47,405 bases of DNA from Shiella aurantiaca (GTDB taxonomy: Bacteria; Bacteroidota; Bacteroidia; Cytophagales; Cyclobacteriaceae): NCBI GenBank assembly GCA_030412945.1, contig JAUHJS010000006.1, positions 237,587 to 284,991 on the forward strand, in the 5' to 3' direction. Each line of letters opens with the position of its first letter. Position 1 is the stretch's first letter. The translations under genes and the position numbers were made by a program. Below the pieces are notes generated by a model. That model was not told where the DNA came from. It saw only the letters and a program-made list of their open reading frames with translations, and did not search any database. This document shows positions 1-8,297 of the stretch, one piece after another.

Positions 1-356
1 CGTACCCTGAGCTTGTAGTTTTTACCAAACTCTAGGCCGCTAAGTGTTCTTGACCAAGTGAGCGTACCGTTGATGGAGGTGCCGCTGAGGCTGGCCGACT
101 CTACCGTCCATGTTTTCTTCAGTCCAGAACTGAAATTAGCCGCAGTGTCCGCTTCCACTACCATACGGCTGATTCCTGTTATGCGATTAATGTGAATCGT
201 AAACTGAGGGTGAACGTTGGTGGTGTTGCTTGATGGGAATAAAATGGTTGGCGTACTAGGCTCTGCCACTGCAAACAAACTCAAACAAACGAACCCGAAG
301 AAAAGCAAAATCAGGCTTTTTCTCTGCCAAAAACTTCTTTTAAACATAGTTTTCAT
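1..356 (-). CDS. Secreted Fn3/Ig-like surface protein, 5' part only (cut by window edge)
   Basis: An open frame of 118 codons starts at the ATG complementary to 354-356 and runs off the left edge. A second in-frame ATG lies three codons later. The N-terminus has basic residues (KRSFWQRK) followed by a hydrophobic stretch of about 16 residues (LILLFFGFVCLSLFAV) and then AEPSTP, a typical Sec signal peptide. The mature part (TPTILFPSSNTTNVHPQF, then FGKNYKLRV at the edge) looks like the start of a beta-sandwich repeat as found in Bacteroidota extracellular proteins, with the 'hypothetical values / location along the chain' pattern of Fn3 or Ig-like modules. Such proteins are often secreted by the type IX system, but the C-terminal sorting domain would lie outside the window. 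Function unknown. The frame is clear; the domain call is tentative. Confidence 0.7.
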   Translation of the reverse strand, partial: MKTMFKRSFWQRKSLILLFFGFVCLSLFAVAEPSTPTILFPSSNTTNVHPQFTIHINRITGISRMVVEADTAANFSSGLKKTWTVESASLSGTSINGTLTWSRTLSGLEFGKNYKLRV

Positions 357-627
357 GTGTTAATAATTGCTTTAATGCTGATGTGACGCCTTCAATATCA
401 ACATAGCGCCTCCTTCGTTGCGATATCATGATTTTTAACCTATCCTAAGGATTGATTTAAGTTCATTTTGATTGACGATATCAACATAGCTTGTCTATCA
501 AAATGGGCTGTAACAAAATTGAGAGAGAATACCCTTTACAGCAAACCAAGAGACTCTACATTATCCCTACATGCCCCCATTCATTATGTGGAGGGAGGGG
601 AACAAAAGGTGAACAAAGGAGGGTTTG
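357..627. other. Intergenic region with a 13-bp direct repeat
   Basis: This 271-bp gap separates two minus-strand genes. The only structure I see is a 13-bp direct repeat, ATATCAACATAGC, at 395-407 and again at 478-490, with a related ATATCA at 424-429. No clear hairpin followed by a T-run is present for the regulator that ends at 628. A 68-codon plus-strand frame inside the gap has no coding character. Confidence 0.4.
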
Positions 628-2550
628 TTATATCGTATTAACAAATTCAGAAAGGAGCGTGTCGCTTTCTATTCCGATTTTTTTGCGAAGGCGGTAGCGC
701 TTCATATCCACACTTTCGGTGGCAATATTAAGTATTACGGCTATTTGCTTGGATGTTAAATTAAGGCGTAGCAAGGCACACAGCCTTTTCTCGTTCATGG
801 TAAGGCCCGGTATTTTTTCATCTAACTTACCATAGAATTCTGCATTGAGCTGTTGGAGATGATGAATGAGTTCATGGTGGCCTTCATTTATTTTAAGACT
901 TTTTTTAATGGACAATAGGATGTCTGAAAGTTCATCTTTGCTCATGGAAGAGTTGCTCTTCTTCAAAACAGCCATTAGTTTTTCTTCAATCTCTTTGTTT
1001 GCACTCTCTTTTTCCAGAACAAAGTTGGTAAGGTTAATTAGCTCACGACTTTTATAATCAAGTTCGCTTTTTAGTAAGTCTTTTTTTGATTGCTCATTTT
1101 TTAAACTGAGTTCTGCCAATTCTCTATTCTTTTGTGCAATGCTTCTTTCTTTTTTAAACTTATCTCTTTGTCTCAAATAATAGACTGAACCTATTCCTAC
1201 CAAGGCAACCAATACAAAAATAACCAGAAGGACATATAAGTTTCTTGCCTCTTGGCTATGCTTTAATTCGGCAAGCTCCTTTTCTTTCAAGGCAATTTCA
1301 GCAGCTTTTTTTTCCGATTCATATTTGGCAGACAGCTCTTCCGTTATAGCGATTTTGTCCTTATTGAAGATACTATCTTTTAAGGCATGGTATTTTGAGC
1401 TATAGTGAAAGGCTTTTTTAAAATCCTCCATCCCCTTATAGGTCTCGGCAAAGGATTGGTACGCCTGAAGGATTTCGTTCTCCGATTGGTTAGCTTGACC
1501 TATTTCCAGCATTTTTTGGCTAACCTTTATTGCTTGGCCCCACTTTTTCTGCAATCGGTATACCTCCGCCATATTCATTAAGGCTACAATTTTATTGGTT
1601 TTGCCTCCGATATCTTCCAAGATGGCAAGGTTACGATTATAATATTGCAGTGCATTTTCAAGATTCCCATTCTCTTGTTCAACGGCTCCCAAATTAGTGT
1701 AAGCCAAGGCTTCTCTCTGTCGGTCTCCTATTTCAAGTGCTATCCGTAAGGCTTCTTGGTGGCATTCTAATGATTTCACCAAATCATATTGGTCATAATA
1801 TATAGTTCCTAGGCTTCCTAACACCGTCATTTCAGCCACCTTGTCCTTTAAGTCACGAACCAAATCCAAAGCCTCGGTATAGTACTTTATTGCTAGGTCA
1901 GATTTGGCCAAACGCCTATAAACCATACCAATATTTGATTTAGCAATTGCTAGGGTGCCTTTATCAGGTAGTTGCTCCCTAATTTTCAGACATTCAAAGT
2001 ACCATTTCAGGGCGTTCACGTAATCATCATTGTAAAAGAAGGTAATGGCAATATTATTCATTGCCCGCGACTGCCCATCAAGGTCTTTCAGATTTTTATA
2101 TAGCTGAAGTGTCCTACTAAAAACATTGCGAGACTTATCAAAATCACCTAATCCATTATAGGATAATCCCTGAAGATTCAATGTGGAGGCTTGGCCAAGG
2201 GTGTCGTTCAGAGATTCAAACAGATTGATAACAATATTAGCCTGCCTTACGGCCGAATCAAACTGGCTTGTAGCAACCAAGTGACTGGTGACCAACCGAA
2301 GTGCGTAGGCCTTTCCTTTTATATAATTTAAACTATCGCTTAAAAACAAGGCCTCTTTTGAGTAGCCTGGCAGTTGGTCGGGGCGAACGTTGCGCTGCTC
2401 CCAAGCCACAGCATTTAGGCTATCAATTTCTTCATAAATCAGCTTGCTTGAGCTGGTTTGTCCCCCTTTTTGCGGCTTGTTATATGTACATGAAAGCAAA
2501 CATGCAATCGAAGCAAGCAAAAAAACCTTAAGCAATATATTTGATCCCAT
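628..2550 (-). CDS. Membrane-anchored TPR regulator with C-terminal LuxR-like HTH
   Basis: 640 residues. Residues 1-21 form a hydrophobic signal ending in a lipobox-like LLSC (Cys21). About residues 50-400 are tandem tetratricopeptide repeats, many with the pattern ALxYYxxxLxI or NIxxxYxxxxxxxxA. A coiled coil follows, then one membrane span (about 437-459, YVLLVIFVLVALVGIGSVYY), a second coiled coil, and a C-terminal segment (about 580-640) with the tail LTMNEKRLCALLRLNLTSKQ and then VDMKRYRLRKKIGI, typical of a LuxR-type helix-turn-helix. Bacteroidota carry many such TPR-TM-HTH proteins, thought to link an extracytoplasmic signal to transcription. A lipobox at one end and a DNA-binding domain at the other implies an N-out, C-in inner-membrane topology; the signal may instead act as an uncleaved anchor. 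It is monocistronic and divergent from the symporter at 2742. Target genes are unknown. Confidence 0.8.
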   Translation of the reverse strand: MGSNILLKVFLLASIACLLSCTYNKPQKGGQTSSSKLIYEEIDSLNAVAWEQRNVRPDQLPGYSKEALFLSDSLNYIKGKAYALRLVTSHLVATSQFDSAVRQANIVINLFESLNDTLGQASTLNLQGLSYNGLGDFDKSRNVFSRTLQLYKNLKDLDGQSRAMNNIAITFFYNDDYVNALKWYFECLKIREQLPDKGTLAIAKSNIGMVYRRLAKSDLAIKYYTEALDLVRDLKDKVAEMTVLGSLGTIYYDQYDLVKSLECHQEALRIALEIGDRQREALAYTNLGAVEQENGNLENALQYYNRNLAILEDIGGKTNKIVALMNMAEVYRLQKKWGQAIKVSQKMLEIGQANQSENEILQAYQSFAETYKGMEDFKKAFHYSSKYHALKDSIFNKDKIAITEELSAKYESEKKAAEIALKEKELAELKHSQEARNLYVLLVIFVLVALVGIGSVYYLRQRDKFKKERSIAQKNRELAELSLKNEQSKKDLLKSELDYKSRELINLTNFVLEKESANKEIEEKLMAVLKKSNSSMSKDELSDILLSIKKSLKINEGHHELIHHLQQLNAEFYGKLDEKIPGLTMNEKRLCALLRLNLTSKQIAVILNIATESVDMKRYRLRKKIGIESDTLLSEFVNTI

Positions 2551-2616
2551 CTTAATAAATTTGAATCATGAAAAATGAATCCGTTTTATCATTACATGCT
2601 CTAAAACAAATAGATA

Positions 2617-2635
2617 CCCCAATTCTTTGTTGGGG
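2617..2635. other. Small hairpin in the divergent promoter region
   Basis: CCCCAA at 2617-2622 pairs with TTGGGG at 2630-2635 around a 7-nt loop. It lies about 67 bp upstream of the TPR regulator start and about 107 bp upstream of the symporter start. There is no T-run on either side, so it is not a terminator. It could be a protein-binding inverted repeat or mean nothing. Confidence 0.3.
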
Positions 2636-2741
2636 AGGAAGGGTAAATTAGCAATTTAATTTCATCTGTCCCAGATACCGTTTTTATTTCAGCAAACAAT
2701 ACTCCATATTACTGACCTTTGAACTGAATAGCATATCTCTC

Positions 2742-4193
2742 ATGAACCCATTATTGATAAGCGGCATTATCGCTGCCTACTTTTTGGTATTAATTGGTAT
2801 TTCTTTTTTTACCTCACGCCAGTCGGATACTAAGACTTTCTTTACGGCCAATCGGCAATCGCCTTGGTATTTGGTGGCCTTTGGGATGATAGGTGCCTCG
2901 CTGTCGGGTGTTACCTTTATCAGCATACCGGGCGAGGTGGGCAATTCCTATTTCAGTTATTTTCAGGTGGTGCTGGGCTATGTGCTAGGCTATGCGGTGA
3001 TTGGCAAAATTTTACTACCACTTTACTATAAGCTCAACCTTACCTCTATTTATGGCTATCTGGAGCAGCGTCTTGGCTTTTGGAGCTATAAAACCGGGGC
3101 TTTCTTTTTCTTGATTTCGCGCCTGATAGGCTCGTCTTTCCGCTTGTTTTTGGTGGCGGGCGTACTGCAACTGGCGGTATTTGATGCCGTGGGGCTTCGC
3201 TTTGAATTTACGGTGCTGGTTACTATTCTGCTGATTTGGCTGTACACCTTCCGCGGGGGTATAAAAACGATAGTATTTACGGATACGCTACAGACCTTTT
3301 TCATGCTGGCCGCAGTGGTTATTAGCATTGTGCTTATCAGTCGAGAACTAGGCCTGGGCCTTGGGGGATTGATTGCTGAAGTAAGAAACAGTGAACTTTC
3401 GCAAATATTTGTGTGGGATTGGCAAAGCCCACGTCACTTCTGGAAACAGTTTTTGAGTGGAGCCTTTATCGCCATTGTGATGACAGGCCTCGACCAAGAT
3501 ATGATGCAGAAAAACCTCACCTGTCGTAGCCTAGGCGATGCCCAGAAGAATATGTTTTGGTTTACCATCACGCTCGTGTTTGTCAACCTGCTGTTCTTGA
3601 CCTTGGGCGCTGCGCTCTATTTATATGCTAATGCCAAAGGGATTGCTATCCCTGCCCGAACCGATAACCTGTACCCTCTACTAGCACTCAATCATTTTTC
3701 ACTGGCGGTGGGCATCGTATTTATCCTAGGCATTATTGCCGCTGCCTACTCTAGTGCCGATTCGGCCCTTACGGCCCTCACTACTTCTTTTTGTGTGGAT
3801 ATCCTAAACTTTGAAAAACGCCAACTGCCTAATGAAAAGCGTACTCGCATGCTGGTGCATATTGGCTTTTCCTTGCTTACGGCCTTGGTAGTGATTGCCT
3901 TCCGGTATATCAATGACGAGAGTGTAATCAACTCGGTATTTAAAGCGGCCGGATACACCTATGGTCCTTTGCTTGGCCTTTTTGTGTTTGGTATGTATAC
4001 CCAAAGAAACGTAAAGGACAGCTGGGTACCTGCGGTATGCGTCCCCGCTCCTATCCTTTCGTATATCGTGAACGCAAATTCAGTAGCGTGGTTGGGCGGC
4101 TATAAGTTTGGCTTTGAGATTTTACTATTAAACGGAGCTTTCACCTTACTGGGATTGTTTTTAATCAGCAAGCGTTCAGAGGGTAAGGGCTAA
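2742..4193 (+). CDS. Sodium:solute symporter (SSS family)
   Basis: 483 residues, almost entirely hydrophobic, with about 13 membrane spans in the SSS (LeuT-fold) arrangement. Family features visible are FFTANRQSPWYLVAFGMIG near residue 35, GVTFISIPGEVG near residue 57, YGYLEQRLG in the third span region, WLYTFRGGIKTIVFTDTLQ near 165-185, and AAAYSSADSALTALTTSFCVD near 335, the serine/alanine-rich segment of the sodium site in this family. The substrate cannot be read from the sequence; Bacteroidota relatives are annotated as sialic acid, sugar or amino acid symporters. The 3' end overlaps the convergent alkyltransferase-like gene by 18 bp, so no terminator fits between them. Confidence 0.88.
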   Translation: MNPLLISGIIAAYFLVLIGISFFTSRQSDTKTFFTANRQSPWYLVAFGMIGASLSGVTFISIPGEVGNSYFSYFQVVLGYVLGYAVIGKILLPLYYKLNLTSIYGYLEQRLGFWSYKTGAFFFLISRLIGSSFRLFLVAGVLQLAVFDAVGLRFEFTVLVTILLIWLYTFRGGIKTIVFTDTLQTFFMLAAVVISIVLISRELGLGLGGLIAEVRNSELSQIFVWDWQSPRHFWKQFLSGAFIAIVMTGLDQDMMQKNLTCRSLGDAQKNMFWFTITLVFVNLLFLTLGAALYLYANAKGIAIPARTDNLYPLLALNHFSLAVGIVFILGIIAAAYSSADSALTALTTSFCVDILNFEKRQLPNEKRTRMLVHIGFSLLTALVVIAFRYINDESVINSVFKAAGYTYGPLLGLFVFGMYTQRNVKDSWVPAVCVPAPILSYIVNANSVAWLGGYKFGFEILLLNGAFTLLGLFLISKRSEGKG

Positions 4194-4502
4194 GGCCGGA
4201 TCCCAGAAACGCTTTTTGAATTCAATCACTTGGTCGTTTGCCACGGCTATGCCTTCGGCTTCGAGCCGCCTTTGCATTTCATCGGGATGACCAAAATGAT
4301 GCTTGCCCGTAAGTAAGCCTGTGCGATTGAGCACCCTGTGCGCAGGCACATCGCTGGGGCAGCCGTTCATAGCCCAACCCACCATGCGAGCGCTACCTTT
4401 GGTACCCAAATAATTGGCAATGGCTCCATACGAAGTAACCCTTCCTGCGGGTATCTGACGAACCACCTCGTACACATCCTGAAAAAAACTTTCTTTAGCC
4501 AC
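4176..4502 (-). CDS. Alkyltransferase-like protein (MGMT family, active-site Cys replaced)
   Basis: 108 residues matching the C-terminal DNA-binding domain of O6-alkylguanine-DNA alkyltransferases. Visible motifs are GRVTSYGAIANYLG, the arginine-finger region SARMVGWAMNG, and VPAHRVLNRTG. The position of the catalytic Cys in PCHRV is Ala54 (PAHRV), so suicidal alkyl transfer is not expected. This is the hallmark of alkyltransferase-like (ATL) proteins, which bind O6-alkylguanine and pass lesions to nucleotide excision repair. Classical ATLs have Trp here; Ala is another variant. The start is GTG at 4502: an in-frame stop lies two codons upstream and no ATG occurs before residue 40. The gene overlaps the symporter's 3' end by 18 bp. 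Confidence 0.85.
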   Translation of the reverse strand: MAKESFFQDVYEVVRQIPAGRVTSYGAIANYLGTKGSARMVGWAMNGCPSDVPAHRVLNRTGLLTGKHHFGHPDEMQRRLEAEGIAVANDQVIEFKKRFWDPALALTL

Positions 4503-4616
4503 GGGCTCAATTTACAAAAAGTACGTTTTCCTCCTATACTACCAAAAAATATTTGCCCATACCCCATCATCACCTATTGAATAATTTGTAGTATTGCATC
4601 TTGTTTCTATCATAAA

Positions 4617-4946
4617 ATGCAACGCATCATCTACGGTTTGCTTGGATTGATTCTGGTACTGGGCCTAGCCAATAGCTCTGAGCTGCCCAGCCATGCCCCC
4701 AGCCCTTCAATTGCGGCCACAATCGACATAGATGCGCCTAGTCCATTGGAGCATGTAGACTCCCAAGGCGTTTCGTATGGCCTTGTTGCGAAAGTTCTCT
4801 CTCAAAAAATCAGTCCCTTGATAAATACTTCATGGAGCTGGAGACATAAAACTCCTCTTTCTTTTTGGCTGCATACGTTTGAAAACAAAGTACGTGTTCA
4901 TACTACCTTTAAGTCTTACATCCTCTTTAGAGCTATCCTTATCTGA
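4617..4946 (+). CDS. Small hypothetical exported protein
   Basis: 109 residues, not recognised. Residues 1-20 (MQRIIYGLLGLILVLGLANS) look like a signal peptide. The rest has a Pro/Ser-rich stretch followed by a more basic, aromatic segment (SWSWRHKTPLSFWLHTF) without clear domains. A -7-like element TAGTATTG lies about 28-35 bp upstream. The gene sits 55 bp ahead of the dicarboxylate symporter on the same strand and could be co-transcribed. Composition is similar to its neighbours, but no homologous family is evident, so a chance frame cannot be excluded. Confidence 0.45.
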   Translation: MQRIIYGLLGLILVLGLANSSELPSHAPSPSIAATIDIDAPSPLEHVDSQGVSYGLVAKVLSQKISPLINTSWSWRHKTPLSFWLHTFENKVRVHTTFKSYILFRAILI

Positions 4947-5001
4947 TTAGCAATCCCTACCACACCTTTGCTATCAGTATTCATTCTTAACTTTACTATT
5001 T

Positions 5002-6369
5002 ATGTCGAAAAGAAGATTTCCTCTATATCTTCAAATTATTATTGGCCTTGTGGCCGGGATCGTATGGAGTTTTATCAGTATCGGCTTTGAGCTCCCGCTT
5101 ACCGTTACCACGCATTATATTAAGCCCATAGGCACCATCTTTGTCAACCTACTCAAGATGATTGCCGTGCCCTTGGTGCTGGCCTCTCTTATCGTAGGAG
5201 TTTCAGGACTTAACGACACCCAGAAACTGGCCCGTATTGGCAGCAAAACCATCGGTATCTATTTGCTCACCACCATTATTGCTATCAGCATTGGCTTGGT
5301 CATGGCCAATATTATCCGCCCGGGCGACCGGCTACCTGCCGAAACCCGCGACAACCTGATGAGCGTGTATAATACCAACGTGCAAACTAAGCTTGAAACT
5401 GCTGAGAATGTGCAAGAAAAGGGCATTTTACAACCGTTGGTAGATATGGTACCCGAAAATATCACCCAAGCAGCTGCCAATAATACCATGATGCTTCAAG
5501 TGGTGTTTTTTGCTATGCTTTTCGGTATTGCCCTTATTAATATCCCTCGTGAAAAAAGAGGCTCTGTCATTAGTTTCTTTGAGGGCTTTAATGAAGTCAT
5601 TCTAAAAATGGTGGACTACATCATGTACACGGCTCCTTATGGCGTATTTGCCTTAATTGCCACGCTGATGATAGAAACTGCCGGAGATGATTTGAGCAAA
5701 GCCTTAGACCTACTAGCGGGACTCGGCTGGTATAGCATCACGGTACTGATAGGCCTTGGCCTTGTGATTACAGTGGTATATCCCATCATGGTGAAAGTAT
5801 TTGCCAAGTTTCCGGCCGGAAAGTTCCTCAAAGGAATTCGCCCCGCCCAACTGGTGGCTTTTAGCACCAGCTCGAGCAGTGCCACTTTGCCCGTTACGAT
5901 TCAGCAATGTGAAAAAGAGCTCGGCATCAAAGAAGAAATCTCCAGCTTTGTTCTGCCCGTGGGTGCTACTATCAACATGGACGGCACTAGCTTGTACCAA
6001 GGGGTAGCCGCTGTATTTATCGCCCAAGCATTAGGCATTGACCTCACCATTGGCGACCAATTGATGATCGTGCTTACCGCTACTTTGGCCTCTATCGGTT
6101 CGGCCGGAGTGCCGGGAGCAGGTATGGTGATGCTGGTGGTGGTGTTGCAGTCGATTGGTGTGCCGGTAGATGGCATTGCCCTTATATTGGCCGTTGACCG
6201 TATTCTAGATATGTGCCGCACAACCGTAAACGTAACTGGCGATGCAGCTGTGGCCCTTATCATCAACCACAGTGAAAACAAACGGGTGCAAAAAATAAAA
6301 AAACAAGAAGCCTCCGATGCGAGTATCGGAAAAAAAGTAGAACTTATACGGGAAACCGACTTGAACTAA
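5002..6369 (+). CDS. Dicarboxylate/amino acid:cation symporter (DAACS, GltP/SdcS-like)
   Basis: 455 residues with the glutamate-transporter fold: eight membrane spans plus two re-entrant hairpins. Hallmarks are the serine-rich hairpin AFSTSSSSATLPVT near residue 290, the NMDGTSLYQGVAAVFIAQ span near 325 (the cation-binding NMDGT), the second hairpin ASIGSAGVPGAGMVML near 370, and DRILDMCRTTVNVTGDAAVA near 400, containing the substrate-contacting D and the R-TTVNVTGD segment. Arg in DMCRTTVNV is the side chain that in this family is linked to acidic amino acid or dicarboxylate recognition. It uses Na+ or H+ to import glutamate, aspartate or C4-dicarboxylates; which one cannot be decided here. 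The Na+/Ca2+ exchanger follows after 21 bp and is probably co-transcribed. Confidence 0.93.
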   Translation: MSKRRFPLYLQIIIGLVAGIVWSFISIGFELPLTVTTHYIKPIGTIFVNLLKMIAVPLVLASLIVGVSGLNDTQKLARIGSKTIGIYLLTTIIAISIGLVMANIIRPGDRLPAETRDNLMSVYNTNVQTKLETAENVQEKGILQPLVDMVPENITQAAANNTMMLQVVFFAMLFGIALINIPREKRGSVISFFEGFNEVILKMVDYIMYTAPYGVFALIATLMIETAGDDLSKALDLLAGLGWYSITVLIGLGLVITVVYPIMVKVFAKFPAGKFLKGIRPAQLVAFSTSSSSATLPVTIQQCEKELGIKEEISSFVLPVGATINMDGTSLYQGVAAVFIAQALGIDLTIGDQLMIVLTATLASIGSAGVPGAGMVMLVVVLQSIGVPVDGIALILAVDRILDMCRTTVNVTGDAAVALIINHSENKRVQKIKKQEASDASIGKKVELIRETDLN

Positions 6370-6390
6370 CCTAAAGAAAAAACCTACCCT

Positions 6391-7356
6391 ATGTTCCTTT
6401 CTATTATTATTCTTTTGGTGGGATTTGTAATCCTTATCAAAGGAGCCGATTTACTGGTGGATGGATCCTCGGGAATTGCGCGTAAATATGGCGTTTCCGA
6501 ATTAGCCATTGGCCTTACCGTAGTAGCTTTTGGTACATCTATGCCCGAGTTGGTGGTGAGCCTTATCAGCAGTACCCAAGGTTATAGCGATATTGTGTAC
6601 GGCAACGTGATTGGCAGTAACCTTTTCAACCTCCTCTTTATCCTTGGCGTAGCAGGCGCCATATTTCCGCTTACTGTCCAAAACCAAACCGTGTGGAAAG
6701 AAATCCCTTTCTCTCTATTTGTCACCGTACTAATGGTAGTGCTGGCCAACGATGTGTGGGTTTGGGGAGGCGAGCAAAATATTCTTTCGCGCTACGATGC
6801 ATCCATATTAGTAGTACTGTTTGTGGGTTTTGTGCTGTACATACTTCGCTCCATGAAGAACAATGAGTTTACTCTGGATACACCCAGTACCGAAACGCCC
6901 AAGCCGAATTGGAAACTCATCACTTTTATTGTGCTAGGTCTTGTAGGCCTTGTGGGTGGTGGCAAGTTGGTGGTAGATAACTCGGTGTTTATTGCACGCA
7001 GCTTCGGCCTTAGCGAAAAATTGATTGGCCTCACCATTATTGCCGCTGGCACTTCCCTGCCCGAATTGGCCACTTCGGCTGTGGCCGCCTTCAAGCGCAA
7101 CAGCGATATTGCGGTAGGCAACATCATCGGCTCAAACATTTTTAATGTGCTTTTGATATTAGGGGTAAGCGCTTTTATCACACCTGCTCCTTTCACTACA
7201 GAACTCAATTTGGACATCGCCATTTTACTGGGCGCTACCATGATTCTATTCGTGGCCATGTTTACCGGAAAAATGCAAAAACTAGATCGCTGGGAGGCCA
7301 TGCTCCTGTTCTTGGCCTATCTGGTTTATCTTGTCTATTTGATTTATAGAAATTAA
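6391..7356 (+). CDS. Calcium/sodium antiporter (CaCA family, YrbG-like)
   Basis: 321 residues with two inverted repeats of five membrane spans each. The two alpha-repeat motifs are GLTVVAFGTSMPELVVSL with GNVIGSNLFNLLFILG (about 41-95) and GLTIIAAGTSLPELATSA with GNIIGSNIFNVLLILG (about 212-265). The acidic residues of GTSxPE and the Asn/Ser of GSNxFN form the ion-binding sites in this family. A cytosolic linker (about 147-175, FTLDTPSTETPKPNW) joins the halves. It extrudes Ca2+ in exchange for Na+ at the inner membrane. It starts 21 bp after the symporter and ends 29 bp before the ABC ATPase, so it lies in a probable transport operon. Confidence 0.93.
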   Translation: MFLSIIILLVGFVILIKGADLLVDGSSGIARKYGVSELAIGLTVVAFGTSMPELVVSLISSTQGYSDIVYGNVIGSNLFNLLFILGVAGAIFPLTVQNQTVWKEIPFSLFVTVLMVVLANDVWVWGGEQNILSRYDASILVVLFVGFVLYILRSMKNNEFTLDTPSTETPKPNWKLITFIVLGLVGLVGGGKLVVDNSVFIARSFGLSEKLIGLTIIAAGTSLPELATSAVAAFKRNSDIAVGNIIGSNIFNVLLILGVSAFITPAPFTTELNLDIAILLGATMILFVAMFTGKMQKLDRWEAMLLFLAYLVYLVYLIYRN

Positions 7357-7385
7357 CTTGCCCACCTAACTAAACCCTTACCCGT

Positions 7386-8297
7386 TTGGAACACATATTA
7401 TCAGCCAGCCATATCTCCAAAAGATATGCGCAACACCATGCCCTAAACGATGTGAGTATTGCTATTCCCAAGGGCAGTATTTTCGGACTGCTAGGCCCTA
7501 ATGGTGCCGGAAAAACCACACTCATACGTATCATTACGCAAATCATCACGGCAGACGAAGGCCAGATTCTTTTCAATGGTGAGCCTTTGCAACCCAAGCA
7601 CGTGCCCCTAATTGGCTATTTGCCCGAGGAACGCGGCCTTTATAAGAAAATGAAGGTGGGCGAGCAATTGGTATACCTGGGCCAGCTTCGTGGCCTGAGC
7701 CATAAAGAAGCCTCCGACAAAAGTAAATTCTGGGTAAAGAAACTGGAAATTGCCGACTGGTGGAGCAAGAAAGTGGAAGACCTAAGTAAAGGAATGGCCC
7801 AGAAAATCCAGTTTATTGCTACGGTAATGCACGAGCCTGAACTCATTATTTTGGATGAACCTTTCTCGGGCTTTGATCCTATCAATGCCAACCTTATCCG
7901 AGATGAGATTTTACAGCTTCGTAAAAAGGGGTGCACCATCATATTCTCCACTCACCGTATGGAAACCGTGGAAGATTTGTGTGACTCTATTGCCCTGATT
8001 AACAAATCGGAAAAGATATTGGACGGCACCAAAAGGGAAATCAAAGAAGCCTACCGCAACAATACCTTTTTATTGCATTGCCAAGGTTCGGTTGCTTCTA
8101 ATGGGATATTTGACGTGCTAAGTGAGAAAAACGAAGGCGAGAACCATTTCTCCTACCAACTCAAACTTAAGGAAGGCCACAGTGCCAACGAACTGCTGAA
8201 CACCATTTTGCCTCAGGTGCAAATCCAATCGTTCAGTGAGAAAATCCCGAGCATCAACGAAATATTCATTACCAAAGTAGGAGGAGACAAGTCATGA
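7386..8297 (+). CDS. ABC transporter ATP-binding protein (NatA-like)
   Basis: 303 residues. Walker A is GLLGPNGAGKTTLI (about 34-47), the Q-loop region is around ITADEGQILFNGE to YLPEERGLY, the signature is DLSKGMAQKIQF (about 137-148), Walker B is ELIILDEPFSGFDP, and the switch His is in IFSTHRMETVEDL. The start is TTG at 7386; the frame has no ATG before Walker A, so a non-ATG start is required. It overlaps the permease gene by 4 bp (ATGA), implying translational coupling. The pair resembles the NatAB sodium exporter and related ABC-2 exporters in Bacteroidota; the transported substrate is not shown by the sequence. Confidence 0.9.
   Translation: MEHILSASHISKRYAQHHALNDVSIAIPKGSIFGLLGPNGAGKTTLIRIITQIITADEGQILFNGEPLQPKHVPLIGYLPEERGLYKKMKVGEQLVYLGQLRGLSHKEASDKSKFWVKKLEIADWWSKKVEDLSKGMAQKIQFIATVMHEPELIILDEPFSGFDPINANLIRDEILQLRKKGCTIIFSTHRMETVEDLCDSIALINKSEKILDGTKREIKEAYRNNTFLLHCQGSVASNGIFDVLSEKNEGENHFSYQLKLKEGHSANELLNTILPQVQIQSFSEKIPSINEIFITKVGGDKS

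Noticed and set aside
491-697. 68-codon plus-strand frame in the intergenic gap
   Set aside because: It runs into the 3' end of the regulator gene on the other strand and its product has no domain character; the codon use is unlike the neighbours.
2617-2635. Terminator for the TPR regulator or symporter
   Set aside because: It lies upstream of both starts and has no T-run.
6792-7301. 169-codon minus-strand frame opposite the Na+/Ca2+ exchanger
   Set aside because: Antisense shadow of a membrane-protein gene; no motif.
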